DNA of 64,000 nt, from NCBI GenBank assembly GCA_039105265.1, contig JAPFFF010000021.1:372001-436000 (forward strand), given 5' to 3'. This stretch comes from Tritrichomonas musculus. Taxonomy: Eukaryota; Parabasalia; Tritrichomonadida; Tritrichomonadidae. Positions 30,755 through 40,039 of this stretch are shown here, in pieces. Within the stretch, counting starts at the first letter, position 1, and every line of letters begins with the position of its first letter. Position numbers and translations under genes: made by a program. The notes beneath the pieces are model-generated. The model worked only from the letters and a program-made list of their open reading frames with translations, had not been told where the DNA came from and ran no database searches.

Positions 30755-32086
30755 ATGCAAAAGGAAAAAATCGAAAAAGAAAAATTAGGAAATGAAAACA
30801 AAGATAAGAAGGATAAGAAAAATAAAAAAGAACGCCCCTCTGCAATTTTTATATGCCAGCAGTGCCGTTTACCATGTGTTGCAGTAGCTAGTTCTTGGTA
30901 CTTTCTATTTAAAAAAAGTAGTAGCAATAATATTGATTTAACTGATAGTAGTAATAGTCTTAGTTCTAGCTCAAATAAAAATAATTTTAAAAGAAGTAAT
31001 ACAAATAAACCGCATTCCAATACTGTTTCCTCAGGCAATCCTATCAATCCCAGTATTAAAATCGATGCAAATGCGAAAAACGATATTAATCTCTCGCCTC
31101 CAGAACCAAATTCGTATATTGAAAAAACAAGTTTCTTAATATATGTTAAAGATGTTTGGGCTTTTCAAAGCCAATACGATGATATAATTAGTGAAATTCG
31201 CAATGTTCGTAATATAGATTTTCCTCTATGTGATTCTTGCATGAAAAGTGCTCTTTTAATAGGTTATTGTCAAGTTTCTTTATCACAAATACTTAGGATA
31301 TATTCATTTCAATTAAATCTCTCTAATGGTAATTTTGTAGCATTTGATGAAGACATAAAATATCGTATTCAGAGTTCGCATGTTGAAAACAGAAATTTTC
31401 ATAAAGCAAGAAAAATGACAATTGATCAAAAAATTGCTCCATCGCAACCTCAAAGAGCCATTGCTCTTATTTCAGATGATCTTGTTGATAGTCCTTCAAC
31501 CAATAATTCGCTTAAAACGCCACGAAATAAACAAAATATTTCATTTAAAGCATGCACATTACATACCGTTTTTTCATTTTCATATAATCGTCACTATTCT
31601 ACAATTAACGGATTTCGGCTAGGTACACTAACACCTGATACGGTTACGAGAACTGAAGTTGATACAGCTCTCTTTTTTCTTTGTCAATTTGTTATATTCT
31701 TAGGGAAAATGGTTGGTGTTAATGTAAAATATATTAGAACTAATTTATATATGGAAGCTATTTCAGAAAATGAAACTTTTGCTGAAGTTCATTTGCCAAG
31801 TCCAAAAAGTAAGAAGAAAAAATATGAATTATTTAATAGTTGTATGGAAACATTTTTCAATGTTTGTTACACAATATTTTCCAAACCTTGCATTAATGAA
31901 TCGTATCGCAGACCTCCTTTTCTAATTGATTTGACAACAAAAAAGATAGGTGATGTGCCTTTTAAGTTTAGCAAAAAAGATCCTTCAAGATGGACACATG
32001 CAATGAGGCTCCTTACAATTGATTTAAAAACTATTCAATATTTAGCTCTTGAAAATTTTGTTAATTCAGTTGATGTGAATTTTTGA
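30755..32086 (+). CDS. ATG6: Beclin 1/Atg6-like autophagy protein
   Basis: 443 residues from the ATG at 30755; an upstream GTG-initiated extension is ignored. After a Lys-rich start it has the Beclin N-terminal Cys pair ('FICQQCRLPC') and, after a Ser/Asn-rich linker, the second pair ('FPLCDSCMKSALL', like PLCEEC in Beclin). The evolutionarily conserved membrane-binding domain fills the C-terminal half: 'YSTINGFRLGTLTPDTVTRTEVDTALFFLCQFVIFLGKMVGV', 'LYMEA', and 'SRWTHAMRLLTIDLKTIQYLALENF'. Beclin is a subunit of the Vps34 class III PI3-kinase complex in autophagy and endosomal sorting. The central coiled coil that normally pairs with Atg14 or UVRAG is very short or missing, which is unusual. 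Assignment rests on motif order. Confidence 0.85.
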   Translation: MQKEKIEKEKLGNENKDKKDKKNKKERPSAIFICQQCRLPCVAVASSWYFLFKKSSSNNIDLTDSSNSLSSSSNKNNFKRSNTNKPHSNTVSSGNPINPSIKIDANAKNDINLSPPEPNSYIEKTSFLIYVKDVWAFQSQYDDIISEIRNVRNIDFPLCDSCMKSALLIGYCQVSLSQILRIYSFQLNLSNGNFVAFDEDIKYRIQSSHVENRNFHKARKMTIDQKIAPSQPQRAIALISDDLVDSPSTNNSLKTPRNKQNISFKACTLHTVFSFSYNRHYSTINGFRLGTLTPDTVTRTEVDTALFFLCQFVIFLGKMVGVNVKYIRTNLYMEAISENETFAEVHLPSPKSKKKKYELFNSCMETFFNVCYTIFSKPCINESYRRPPFLIDLTTKKIGDVPFKFSKKDPSRWTHAMRLLTIDLKTIQYLALENFVNSVDVNF

Positions 32087-32249
32087 TTCATTTATTTGGT
32101 GCATGTATTTATTGTAAATGATGATGATTAGTGTGAATTCTTTAATGTGATATATATATATTATTCACTGTTAAAAATTTGTTAATTACTAAATTTGCTT
32201 ATGCGATTATATAAAAATATAATAAAATAAATTTGGAAAATTGTTTTTC
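32087..32249. other. 3' flank of Beclin gene
   Basis: Short AT-rich gap ending at the target-site duplication of the hAT element. No gene. Confidence 0.5.
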
Positions 32250-32257
32250 TTTTGATT
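32250..32257. repeat. hAT target-site duplication, left copy
   Basis: TTTTGATT immediately before the CAGGGATGCA terminus; the identical octamer follows the other terminus at 43934-43941. Eight bp is the hAT hallmark. Confidence 0.95.
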
Positions 32258-32273
32258 CAGGGATGCACCAAGA

Positions 32274-32415
32274 GCGGCTCGAGCGTGCTCGAGCAATGTC
32301 AGATTCTTGCTCATTAAAATGGTTTTCAAGCATTTGACATTGCTCGAGTTTGCTCGTAATGAACTGATTTTTAATGATAAAAATTCTATTTTCGAGCAGT
32401 TTTTCGAGCGCTCTA
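32274..32415. promoter_or_regulatory. Left hAT subterminal CTCGAGCA motif cluster
   Basis: GGCTCGAGCG, TGCTCGAGCAATG, TTGCTCGAGTTTGCTCG and TTCGAGCAGTTTTTCGAGCG lie within 150 bp of the tip. The same octamer family occurs at the other end (43757-43920). In hAT elements such repeated subterminal motifs are transposase-binding sites. Confidence 0.6.
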
Positions 32416-32728
32416 AATAATAAAAAGCTCTGGTTCGAAATTTTATATTCTTTTTTTTTTTTTTTTTTTTTAATAATAAATTTAGTATCATGTGATTCAT
32501 ATATGAATATAATAAATTTATTTGAAATTTTGTAAAATAGAAAGAGAATTTATATCATTTTTTATAAATAATTCATTTATTTCCAAAAATATAAATAATA
32601 ATAATTATTATCATATATATATATCAATAAATGAGGTTTTAATTAATCCTTAAATATTTTAAAGATCAATATTTTCCAAACTTAAATTTGTGGATATGAT
32701 TTTCAATATAGTCCTGTTGAATTTAAGA

Positions 32729-32737
32729 GAATAATTT
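32729..32737. repeat. MULE target-site duplication, left copy
   Basis: GAATAATTT, identical to 38500-38508 on the far side. Nine bp is typical of Mutator-like elements. Confidence 0.93.
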
Positions 32738-32930
32738 GGCGAAGTGACAAACTATAGAAAAAGTTACACCATTTTTTTCTGAGGAAAATTCGTTATTCTG
32801 ACTTTTTGAGTTAATTGAGAAGGCATACAAAAAGTTCTAAAATTTTCTTGTAAAGTTTTGAAAAAGTTCACTAAGATAAAACCATGAAAAAGCGCCATTT
32901 TTATAGAACTAAACCAATCAAAGAAACCGA

Positions 32931-33443
32931 GATGACGACATTGCCGCCCATAGCATGATCACGATCAGTAATGCTTAGCAGCTAGCTGGTTGTAACTGCG
33001 GCGAGTCGTCATCCGGACAAAGATATCGCGATTTCATCCGGAAGATCTGGAATGACGACATTGCCGCCCATAGCAAGACCACGATCAGCAATGCTTAGCA
33101 GCTAGCTGGTTGTAACTGCGGCGAGTCGTCATCCGGACAAAGATATCGCGATTTCATCCGGAAGATCTGGAATGACGACATTGCCGCCCATAGCAAGACC
33201 ACGATCAGTAATGCTTAGCAGCTGGCTGGTTGTAACTGCGGCGAGTCGTCATCCGGACAAAGATATCGCGATTTCATCCGGAAGATCTGGAATGACGACA
33301 TTGCCGCCCATAGCAAGACCACGATCAGCAATGCTTAGCAGCTAGCTGGTTGTAACTGCGGCGAGTCGTCATCCGGACAAAGATATCGCGATTTCATCCG
33401 GAAGATCTGGAATGACGACATTGCCGCCCATAGCAAGACCACG
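32931..33443 (+). repeat. GC-rich 120-bp tandem repeats, left outer array
   Basis: Four full copies and a fifth truncated one of a 120-bp unit, starting near ATGACGACATTGCCGCCCAT. Units differ at only a few bases. Each contains the palindrome CAGCTAGCTG (or CAGCTGGCTG) and an inverted pair ATGACGAC/GTCGTCAT. Their GC content stands far above the surrounding DNA. Confidence 0.92.
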
Positions 33444-33815
33444 GTGGCAATAAAAAGATGAAAATAAAACAAACAAAAAACAAACAAAATTGATTATTTA
33501 ATATTATTATTACGATTTTTTAATTTTTTTATTTTGATAAAGCTTATTTAAAATATTCTGAGTCTTCTCAGAAATTTGTTAAATTTTTTTTTTTATAAAT
33601 ATATATAACTTTTTGAAAGAATTATGGTCTTTTTATATTTATGGAAGAAGACCAAAATCTTTATTATTCAGCGAAATATCTATCTCATACGCAAAGACCT
33701 AATTCTTTAAAAGATAAAGTTCTAAAATTTTCTTGTAAAGTTTTGAAAAAGTTCACTAAGATAAAACCATGAAAAAGCGCCATTTTTATAGAACTAAACC
33801 AATCAAAGAAACCGA

Positions 33816-34090
33816 GATGACGACATTGCCGCCCATAGCATGATCACGATCAGTAATGCTTAGCAGCTAGCTGGTTGTAACTGCGGCGAGTCGTCATCCG
33901 GACAAAGATATTGCGATTTCATCCGGAAGATCTGGAATGACGACATTGCCGCCCATAGCAAGACCACGATCAGCAATGCTTAGCAGCTGGCTGGTTGTAA
34001 CTGCGGCGAGTCGTCATCCGGACAAAGATATCGCGATTTCATCCGGAAGATCTGGAATTGACGATATTGCCGCCCATAGGACGACCACGG
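33816..34090 (+). repeat. GC-rich 120-bp tandem repeats, left inner array
   Basis: Two full units and a partial third of the same 120-bp repeat, ending at the CCACGGTGGCAATAAAAAG spacer as in the other arrays. Confidence 0.9.
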
Positions 34091-34178
34091 TGGCAATAAA
34101 AAGATGAAAATAAAACAAACAAAAAACAAACAAAATTGATTATTTAATATTATTGTGATTTTTTATTTTTTATTTTTA

Positions 34179-34203
34179 TTTTTTTTTTTTTTTTTTTTTT
34201 TTT
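34179..34203. repeat. Poly-T tract inside the MULE arm
   Basis: A run of 25 T that replaces a shorter mixed AT tract found in the other three arm modules; a length-variable homopolymer. Confidence 0.8.
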
Positions 34204-34246
34204 GATAAAGCTTATTTAAAATATTCTGAGTCTTCTCAGAAATTTG

Positions 34247-36589
34247 TTAAGAGAAAAATCTGTTACCACCTGCAGCTAAATCTGCATTTTTCCAACTTGC
34301 TATTTTGAATTTAGATAAAAAATATATGACACCTGAATTATCGCATCTAGTTTCAAAAACATAGCGGACAAAATTAGAAAAACATATTTTTTCGATATCA
34401 TGATATGATAATTGAGGATACATTCCTTTAATTTCAGCCTTCGTTTCATAGTATTTTTTCTTAATTAATTCGATGTCAGCATTACAGTCTTTTATCATTG
34501 AATCAAAATTGTCATCTTCGTCGTATAAATTTTCAAGTTTTAATTTTTCTTTCTTTTGACTTGTGTTACTTTCTTCTTTCTTTTTTCTGAAAACCAATTT
34601 TTCATCAAGTGCTCGAAAATCAAAATGATTTCCAGAATATTTGGCATCATTTGGATTAATATTTGGGAATTTTGGTAAAACATATGTAAAACAATTAAGA
34701 AACTCATTAATAAAAGAGCCTAATATATTCAATGATTCCTTATCAAACTTTCTATTCTTTTCAACTTCGTATATTGATATTATTCTATCTATATTTTTTC
34801 TATTTGATTTAAAAAGATTTTTTTCAAATTTATAATTGGGGAACTTTTTGAGAGATTGAACAAATAAATATTGAATATCAATTTCATTGCTATTTTTAAC
34901 AATATTAAATATTTCTGATTTGCAAAAATTATTTAATATTGTATGTATGCAAGGAAGTTTCACTCCATAAATTGATTCAACAAAATCATCTTCACCACAA
35001 TCACAATTTTCTTTTGAACATTTTAAATAATTATCTGGTCTCTTGCTAAGAATTTGTATAACTTTTTGAATCATTTTTTGATGTTTGTTTTGAAAAGAAT
35101 TTCCACAAATATCTGAGTAATTATTTATATAATTTAATAAATAATTTACAATTGTTGTGAAACCAGTTTTAAATGAATGAGTTCCGGAATCTGGCAATTT
35201 TTGATTGATATTTCCGTGGAAACCTTCCGAATGATTTGAACAACGAGCTACATGGTGGTCAGAACGAATCCATATTGCCCAATTAGCAATATAATAATCA
35301 CTTTTTTTAATTTCTTCTTTATTTGGCATTCTTTCCACTTCATCTATATCTTTTAACATAATTTCAAAATCTTTTAATTTTTGTTTTTTTTCATTATCTT
35401 GATCGGTATCGTCAAATAAAGGTGAATTTGGATCTTTTTTATATTCGTCCATTTCAACTAAAATAAATTCTTTTTCTTGTTTATATATTAAATATGTTTT
35501 GCATCTCAATAACCTTGCAACCCATATGCCTAATGATGATTTAGGTCCAAATATTTGTATAATATGACGATGACAAAAATATTGAATATTTGAATGTAAT
35601 TTACAGAACTTTTTGATAGGAGAACCTAAATCTGATAAAACAACTTTATTTTCAAAAACATTTTTATTTAAACAAAACTTATTTAATCCATCAAATAATA
35701 AATTATATAAAAAACGGTTCTCTTTAGGGCCAATTGATAATGCGAAAGGAAAACTTGAATTGAAATAAATTGAATGGTATATACAAAATTTGTAAGGCTT
35801 AAGCGCATAAAAAGAAGCATCAATTTGCAAATAATGCATATAATTTATAACTTCTAAAGCCCAAGGCATAATCCATATTATATTTTTAATAAAAGCAAAA
35901 TCATTATTAAATTTAAATGCAAATCCATCGTCCTGAACTTTTTGAGTACTTATCTCAATATAAACAAAACCAGGTAAATGCAATAAAATTTTATAAAAAT
36001 CATCATAACCTTGAAAACTAACGGCTCTTCTACGCAAGGTTCTTTTATCTAAAAAGTTTTGAAAAGCAAATTTTATAAATATTGGAAAATTAGAATTTTT
36101 TCGAGCTACGTAATTACAAAAAGTATAAAGCATTGTATTTTTATGTTTACATTGTTTATTCCAAAAATCTTGAGTCAAAAAAGGACACTCTTTATTTTTC
36201 AAAGTATATGGCGACGTCATGATACATTCTTCAAAATCAATAGTAACAACTTTCATAGTTTGGTTTTCAAGGAGTTGATCTCTAGCGAGAACTTTAATGG
36301 TTTCCAAATCGTTTTTGACAGTTATGCTAAATATTTGAATTTCAGTATTTATCTTTGATTTATTACAGCAACTAAACGAAAAAATGTCATTATAAACTCT
36401 TTTGTTGTTGCATATAAATTCTTTGGTTAAGCTATCGAGGAAAAGGATTAGCGAAATGATATTGAAATTCTGAGAATGCAAAGGAACAATTTCAATGAAT
36501 GTTCTTAATCCTTTATCTTTTAAAGAATTAGGTCTTTGCGTATGAGATAGATATTTCGCTGAATAATAAAGATTTTGGTCTTCTTCCAT
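34247..36589 (-). CDS. MULE transposase
   Basis: 780 residues from the ATG at 36589, without internal stops. The DDE core shows the Mutator pattern: 'LQIDASFYALKPYKFCIYHSIY' (first Asp, near 255), 'PFALSIGPKENRFLYNLLFDGL', 'VVLSDLGSPIKKFCKLH' (second Asp, near 320) and 'IQYFCHRHIIQIFG', the C/H helix after it. Further on, 'SNHSEGFHGNINQKL' probably holds the catalytic Glu, and 'KCSKENCDCG...KLPCIHTI' resembles the Cys/His finger of this family. The tail is charged and coiled. AACTTTTTG lies about 27 bp upstream, so the arm may supply a host-like promoter. The first 26 codons recur in both outer arm modules. Confidence 0.88.
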   Translation of the reverse strand: MEEDQNLYYSAKYLSHTQRPNSLKDKGLRTFIEIVPLHSQNFNIISLILFLDSLTKEFICNNKRVYNDIFSFSCCNKSKINTEIQIFSITVKNDLETIKVLARDQLLENQTMKVVTIDFEECIMTSPYTLKNKECPFLTQDFWNKQCKHKNTMLYTFCNYVARKNSNFPIFIKFAFQNFLDKRTLRRRAVSFQGYDDFYKILLHLPGFVYIEISTQKVQDDGFAFKFNNDFAFIKNIIWIMPWALEVINYMHYLQIDASFYALKPYKFCIYHSIYFNSSFPFALSIGPKENRFLYNLLFDGLNKFCLNKNVFENKVVLSDLGSPIKKFCKLHSNIQYFCHRHIIQIFGPKSSLGIWVARLLRCKTYLIYKQEKEFILVEMDEYKKDPNSPLFDDTDQDNEKKQKLKDFEIMLKDIDEVERMPNKEEIKKSDYYIANWAIWIRSDHHVARCSNHSEGFHGNINQKLPDSGTHSFKTGFTTIVNYLLNYINNYSDICGNSFQNKHQKMIQKVIQILSKRPDNYLKCSKENCDCGEDDFVESIYGVKLPCIHTILNNFCKSEIFNIVKNSNEIDIQYLFVQSLKKFPNYKFEKNLFKSNRKNIDRIISIYEVEKNRKFDKESLNILGSFINEFLNCFTYVLPKFPNINPNDAKYSGNHFDFRALDEKLVFRKKKEESNTSQKKEKLKLENLYDEDDNFDSMIKDCNADIELIKKKYYETKAEIKGMYPQLSYHDIEKICFSNFVRYVFETRCDNSGVIYFLSKFKIASWKNADLAAGGNRFFS

Positions 36590-36615
36590 AAATATAAAAA
36601 GACCATAATTCTTTC

Positions 36616-36623
36616 AAAAAGTT
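36616..36623 (-). promoter_or_regulatory. AACTTTTT box upstream of the MULE transposase
   Basis: On the coding strand AACTTTTTG lies about 27 bp before the ATG. It closely matches the AAACTTTTT box seen upstream of six host genes in this window, suggesting the element uses a host-type core promoter. Confidence 0.4.
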
Positions 36624-36788
36624 ATATATATTTATAAAAAAAAAAATTTAACAAATTTCTGAGAAGACTCAGAATATTTTAAATAAGCTTTATCAAAATA
36701 AAAAAATTAAAAAATCGTAATAATAATATTAAATAATCAATTTTGTTTGTTTTTTGTTTGTTTTATTTTCATCTTTTTATTGCCACCG

Positions 36789-37188
36789 TGGTCGTCCTAT
36801 GGGCGGCAATGTCGTCAATTCCAGATCTTCCGGATGAAATCGCGATATCTTTGTCCGGATGACGACTCGCCGCAGTTACAACCAGCCAGCTGCTAAGCAT
36901 TGCTGATCGTGGTCTTGCTATGGGCGGCAATGTCGTCATTCCAGATCTTCCGGATGAAATCGCGATATCTTTGTCCGGATGACGACTCGCCGCAGTTACA
37001 ACCAGCTAGCTGCTAAGCATTGCTGATCGTGGTCTTGCTATGGGCGGCAATGTCGTCATTCCAGATCTTCCGGATGAAATCGTGATATCTTTGTCCGGAT
37101 GACGACTCGCCGCAGTTACAACCAGCTAGCTGCTAAGCATTACTGATCGTGATCATGCTATGGGCGGCAATGTCGTCATCTCGGTTTC
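36789..37188 (-). repeat. GC-rich 120-bp tandem repeats, right inner array
   Basis: Three full copies and one partial of the 120-bp unit, in reverse orientation to the left arm. Confidence 0.9.
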
Positions 37189-37552
37189 TTTGATTGGTTT
37201 AGTTCTATAAAAATGGCGCTTTTTCATGGTTTTATCTTAGTGAACTTTTTCAAAACTTTACAAGAAAATTTTAGAACTTTATCTTTTAAAGAATTAGGTC
37301 TTTGCGTATGAGATAGATATTTCGCTGAATAATAAAGATTTTGGTCTTCTTCCATAAATATAAAAAGACCATAATTCTTTCAAAAAGTTATATATATTTA
37401 TAAAAAAAAAAATTTAACAAATTTCTGAGAAGACTCAGAATATTTTAAATAAGCTTTATCAAAATAAAAAAATTAAAAAATCGTAATAATAATATTAAAT
37501 AATCAATTTTGTTTGTTTTTTGTTTGTTTTATTTTCATCTTTTTATTGCCAC

Positions 37553-38305
37553 CGTGGTCGTCCTATGGGCGGCAATGTCGTCAATTCCAGATCTTCCGGA
37601 TGAAATCGCGATATCTTTGTCCGGATGACGACTCGCCGCAGTTACAACCAGCCAGCTGCTAAGCATTACTGATCGTGGTCTTGCTATGGGCGGCAATGTC
37701 GTCATTCCAGATCTTCCGGATGAAATCGCGATATCTTTGTCCGGATGACGACTCGCCGCAGTTACAACCAGCTAGCTGCTAAGCATTGCTGATCGTGGTC
37801 TTGCTATGGGCGGCAATGTCGTCATTCCAGATCTTCCGGATGAAATCGCGATATCTTTGTCCGGATGACGACTCGCCGCAGTTACAACCAGCCAGCTGCT
37901 AAGCATTACTGATCGTGGTCTTGCTATGGGCGGCAATGTCGTCATTCCAGATCTTCCGGATGAAATCGCGATATCTTTGTCCGGATGACGACTCGCCGCA
38001 GTTACAACCAGCCAGCTGCTAAGCATTGCTGATCGTGGTCTTGCTATGGGCGGCAATGTCGTCATTCCAGATCTTCCGGATGAAATCGCGATATCTTTGT
38101 CCGGATGACGACTCGCCGCAGTTACAACCAGCTAGCTGCTAAGCATTGCTGATCGTGGTCTTGCTATGGGCGGCAATGTCGTCATTCCAGATCTTCCGGA
38201 TGAAATCGTGATATCTTTGTCCGGATGACGACTCGCCGCAGTTACAACCAGCTAGCTGCTAAGCATTACTGATCGTGATCATGCTATGGGCGGCAATGTC
38301 GTCAT
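37553..38305 (-). repeat. GC-rich 120-bp tandem repeats, right outer array
   Basis: Six full copies and one partial of the 120-bp unit. As 120 is divisible by three, a long frame runs through the array, but its content is purely repeat-driven and is not taken as a gene. Confidence 0.92.
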
Positions 38306-38499
38306 CTCGGTTTCTTTGATTGGTTTAGTTCTATAAAAATGGCGCTTTTTCATGGTTTTATCTTAGTGAACTTTTTCAAAACTTTACAAGAAAATTTTAG
38401 AACTTTTTGTATGCCTTCTCAATTAACTCAAAAAGTCAGAATAACGAATTTTCCTCAGAAAAAAATGGTGTAACTTTTTCTATAGTTTGTCATTCCGCC

Positions 38500-38508
38500 G
38501 AATAATTT
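38500..38508. repeat. MULE target-site duplication, right copy
   Basis: GAATAATTT, matching 32729-32737. It marks where the hAT sequence resumes. Confidence 0.93.
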
Positions 38509-40039
38509 GATGATATCGATTTTAATACTTTTAATATTTTGTGTTAAAAACCAAACAATACAATTAGTCTCATGATATAAAATGAATTTTAGGGCGATTT
38601 CTTCTACCAAATAGATTTAAATTCATCAAATTTTTAAAAATACGAATGGAACAAATACTACGATGATTTATTCATGAATACTCATTTTTTGATATAAAAT
38701 ATTTCTAAATTTCTTTTTTCAAATATTAAATTTAAATACTTGGTGTGAAATATGCATTTGAAAATAGAAAATGCGGATGATTTTGAGCTCTTTTATTGCT
38801 TTGTTTTAATTGATTATTAGAATCTCATTCTTTTAAAAAGAACGCCTATATATATAAGAATTTAAACTCTCCTTAAAATTTGATTATATGCTTTTCTTTT
38901 GTATGAATTTAATGATGCTTTTGATATAATATTTTGGTAAATTTCAGGCCAGATAAGAATTGAAAATTTATTTTATAACATCAGAATTTTCAATTTTTTG
39001 TAAGCATTACATCTAAGAACGGAATTACTTTGATTCAAAATTGATTTGTAAAAAATGTCAATGTCGTATTATATTATCATTGAAATAATTAAACAAAAAT
39101 GATTATTTAATGAAAAAAAAATGAGTATTGATTTTTTTACGTAAAATTTACAAATTCCACGTAACACTTTTTGAGAGCCGAGCTCTCAAAAAGTGTGGAG
39201 TGGAATTTGTAAATCTCTGAATTGCTTTCACTTTTTGAGTTTTACTCCCTCAAAAAGTGACCATTCAAGAGATTTTTAAATTTTTAAATCCGATCCTTTT
39301 CGTCTTATGAATTCCGTTTTATAGCAAAATATTGTTAACTATATAGAAAAAGTGTTTACTGTATATTTAAATCATTAATTTCCCAATTTCAACTACCTGA
39401 TAACATAAAGTATTATCTTTTTAAAAAACATTAAGGAAAATGAAATTTTTTAATTTAAATATATTTAAAATAATAAATTATACTATATTTTCCTATTTTT
39501 TTCAAAAAAAAAATATTTATTCATAAACTTTTTCTCACCATTAAAAAAAAAAAAAAAAAAAAAAGGAATATGAAAATTTCGAACCTAGAGTTTTTCAGAA
39601 TTGTCGGTTAGTTTTCAAATTTGAATGCTTCCTTCAATTTCTTTTCAATTTTTTGAGGCAAACTTGCATGGTAGTCGTTTCTCGTGCACTGAAGGATTTC
39701 AGAATTTCTAACCTATAAATGCGTAATCCTATGCAAGTTCAGAATACGATTTTATATTCAGTTTTTTTTGTTTTCTAATTAAAAAAAGATATCCATCTGA
39801 TATTACCAATACTCATTGCCAACCTAAATATCAGAACTTGATATATGTATTCAAAGAATGGTTATGAAATTCACTTTTCGAAAAACAATTCATATATTTT
39901 CTACTATGGATATTTAAAAAAATTCCTAAATAAAAATTATTTTTTTTTATTTAAAACTTTTTGAGAAGAAATTAATCGTTGAAAAAAAATTAAATTTTTT
40001 TTTTATTTTTTTATTTTTTATTAAAATTAAACCATTTTT
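38509..40039. other. Non-coding hAT interior
   Basis: About 1.5 kb between the MULE and the 3' end of the hAT transposase. It is AT-rich, contains a pair of adjacent palindromes (39146-39280) and an A-run near 39543. No second gene is seen. Confidence 0.6.
39146..39280. repeat. Two adjacent imperfect palindromes
   Basis: The first (39146-39214) has arms of about 33 bp, ATTTACAAATTCCAC...CACTTTTTGAGAGC and their complement, around a CGA centre. The second (about 39211-39280) pairs CACTTTTTGAG with CTCAAAAAGTG and has outer arms AATCTCT/AGAGATT. Both share the CACTTTTTGAG core. They could form hairpins or be remnants of a fold-back element. Confidence 0.75.

Larger units (their letters stand above)
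32738..34250 (+). repeat. Left compound TIR of the MULE
   Basis: Outer module 32738-33718: unique tip, four full 120-bp units plus a partial one, an AT-rich spacer, and a plus-strand copy of the transposase 5' end (ATG at 33641 followed by 26 codons). Inner module 33719-34250: begins at 'TTCTAAAATTTTCTTG', lacks the outermost 93 bp, and has two full units plus a partial one. It ends at the transposase stop codon. Confidence 0.88.
32738..38499 (-). mobile_element. Mutator-like element (MULE) with compound long TIRs
   Basis: 5,762 bp inserted in the left arm of the hAT element, with a perfect 9-bp TSD. Both ends read GGCG(A/G)A(G/A)TGACAAACTATAG inwards and stay nearly identical over the unique terminal 190 bp. 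Each arm then has an outer and an inner module of GC-rich 120-bp tandem repeats, with a copy of the first 26 transposase codons embedded between the modules. The interior encodes one uninterrupted transposase. Arm lengths differ (about 1.5 kb left, 1.9 kb right) because repeat numbers differ. Near-identity of the arms and an intact frame imply a young, possibly active copy. Confidence 0.93.
36512..38499 (-). repeat. Right compound TIR of the MULE
   Basis: Inner module 36512-37275: transposase 5' end (in use), AT-rich spacer, three full 120-bp units plus a partial one, and the common boundary sequence. Outer module 37276-38499: a second copy of the first 26 transposase codons, spacer, six full units plus a partial one, and the unique tip. 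It is the mirror image of the left arm. Confidence 0.88.

Noticed and set aside
31626-31640. ACTAACACC in the Beclin gene as a 3' splice site
   Set aside because: It is not followed by AG at the right spacing, no GTATGT pairs with it, and the surrounding frame is well-conserved Beclin sequence.
32207-32500. 97-codon minus-strand frame over the left hAT end
   Set aside because: It crosses the hAT tip and TSD into host DNA and contains a poly-Lys run from the T-tract; not a gene.
37772-38065. 97-codon frame through the 120-bp arrays ('TTLPPIARPRSAMLSSW' repeats)
   Set aside because: Open only because 120 is divisible by three; no start context, present in arrays of every length, and not shared with any gene.
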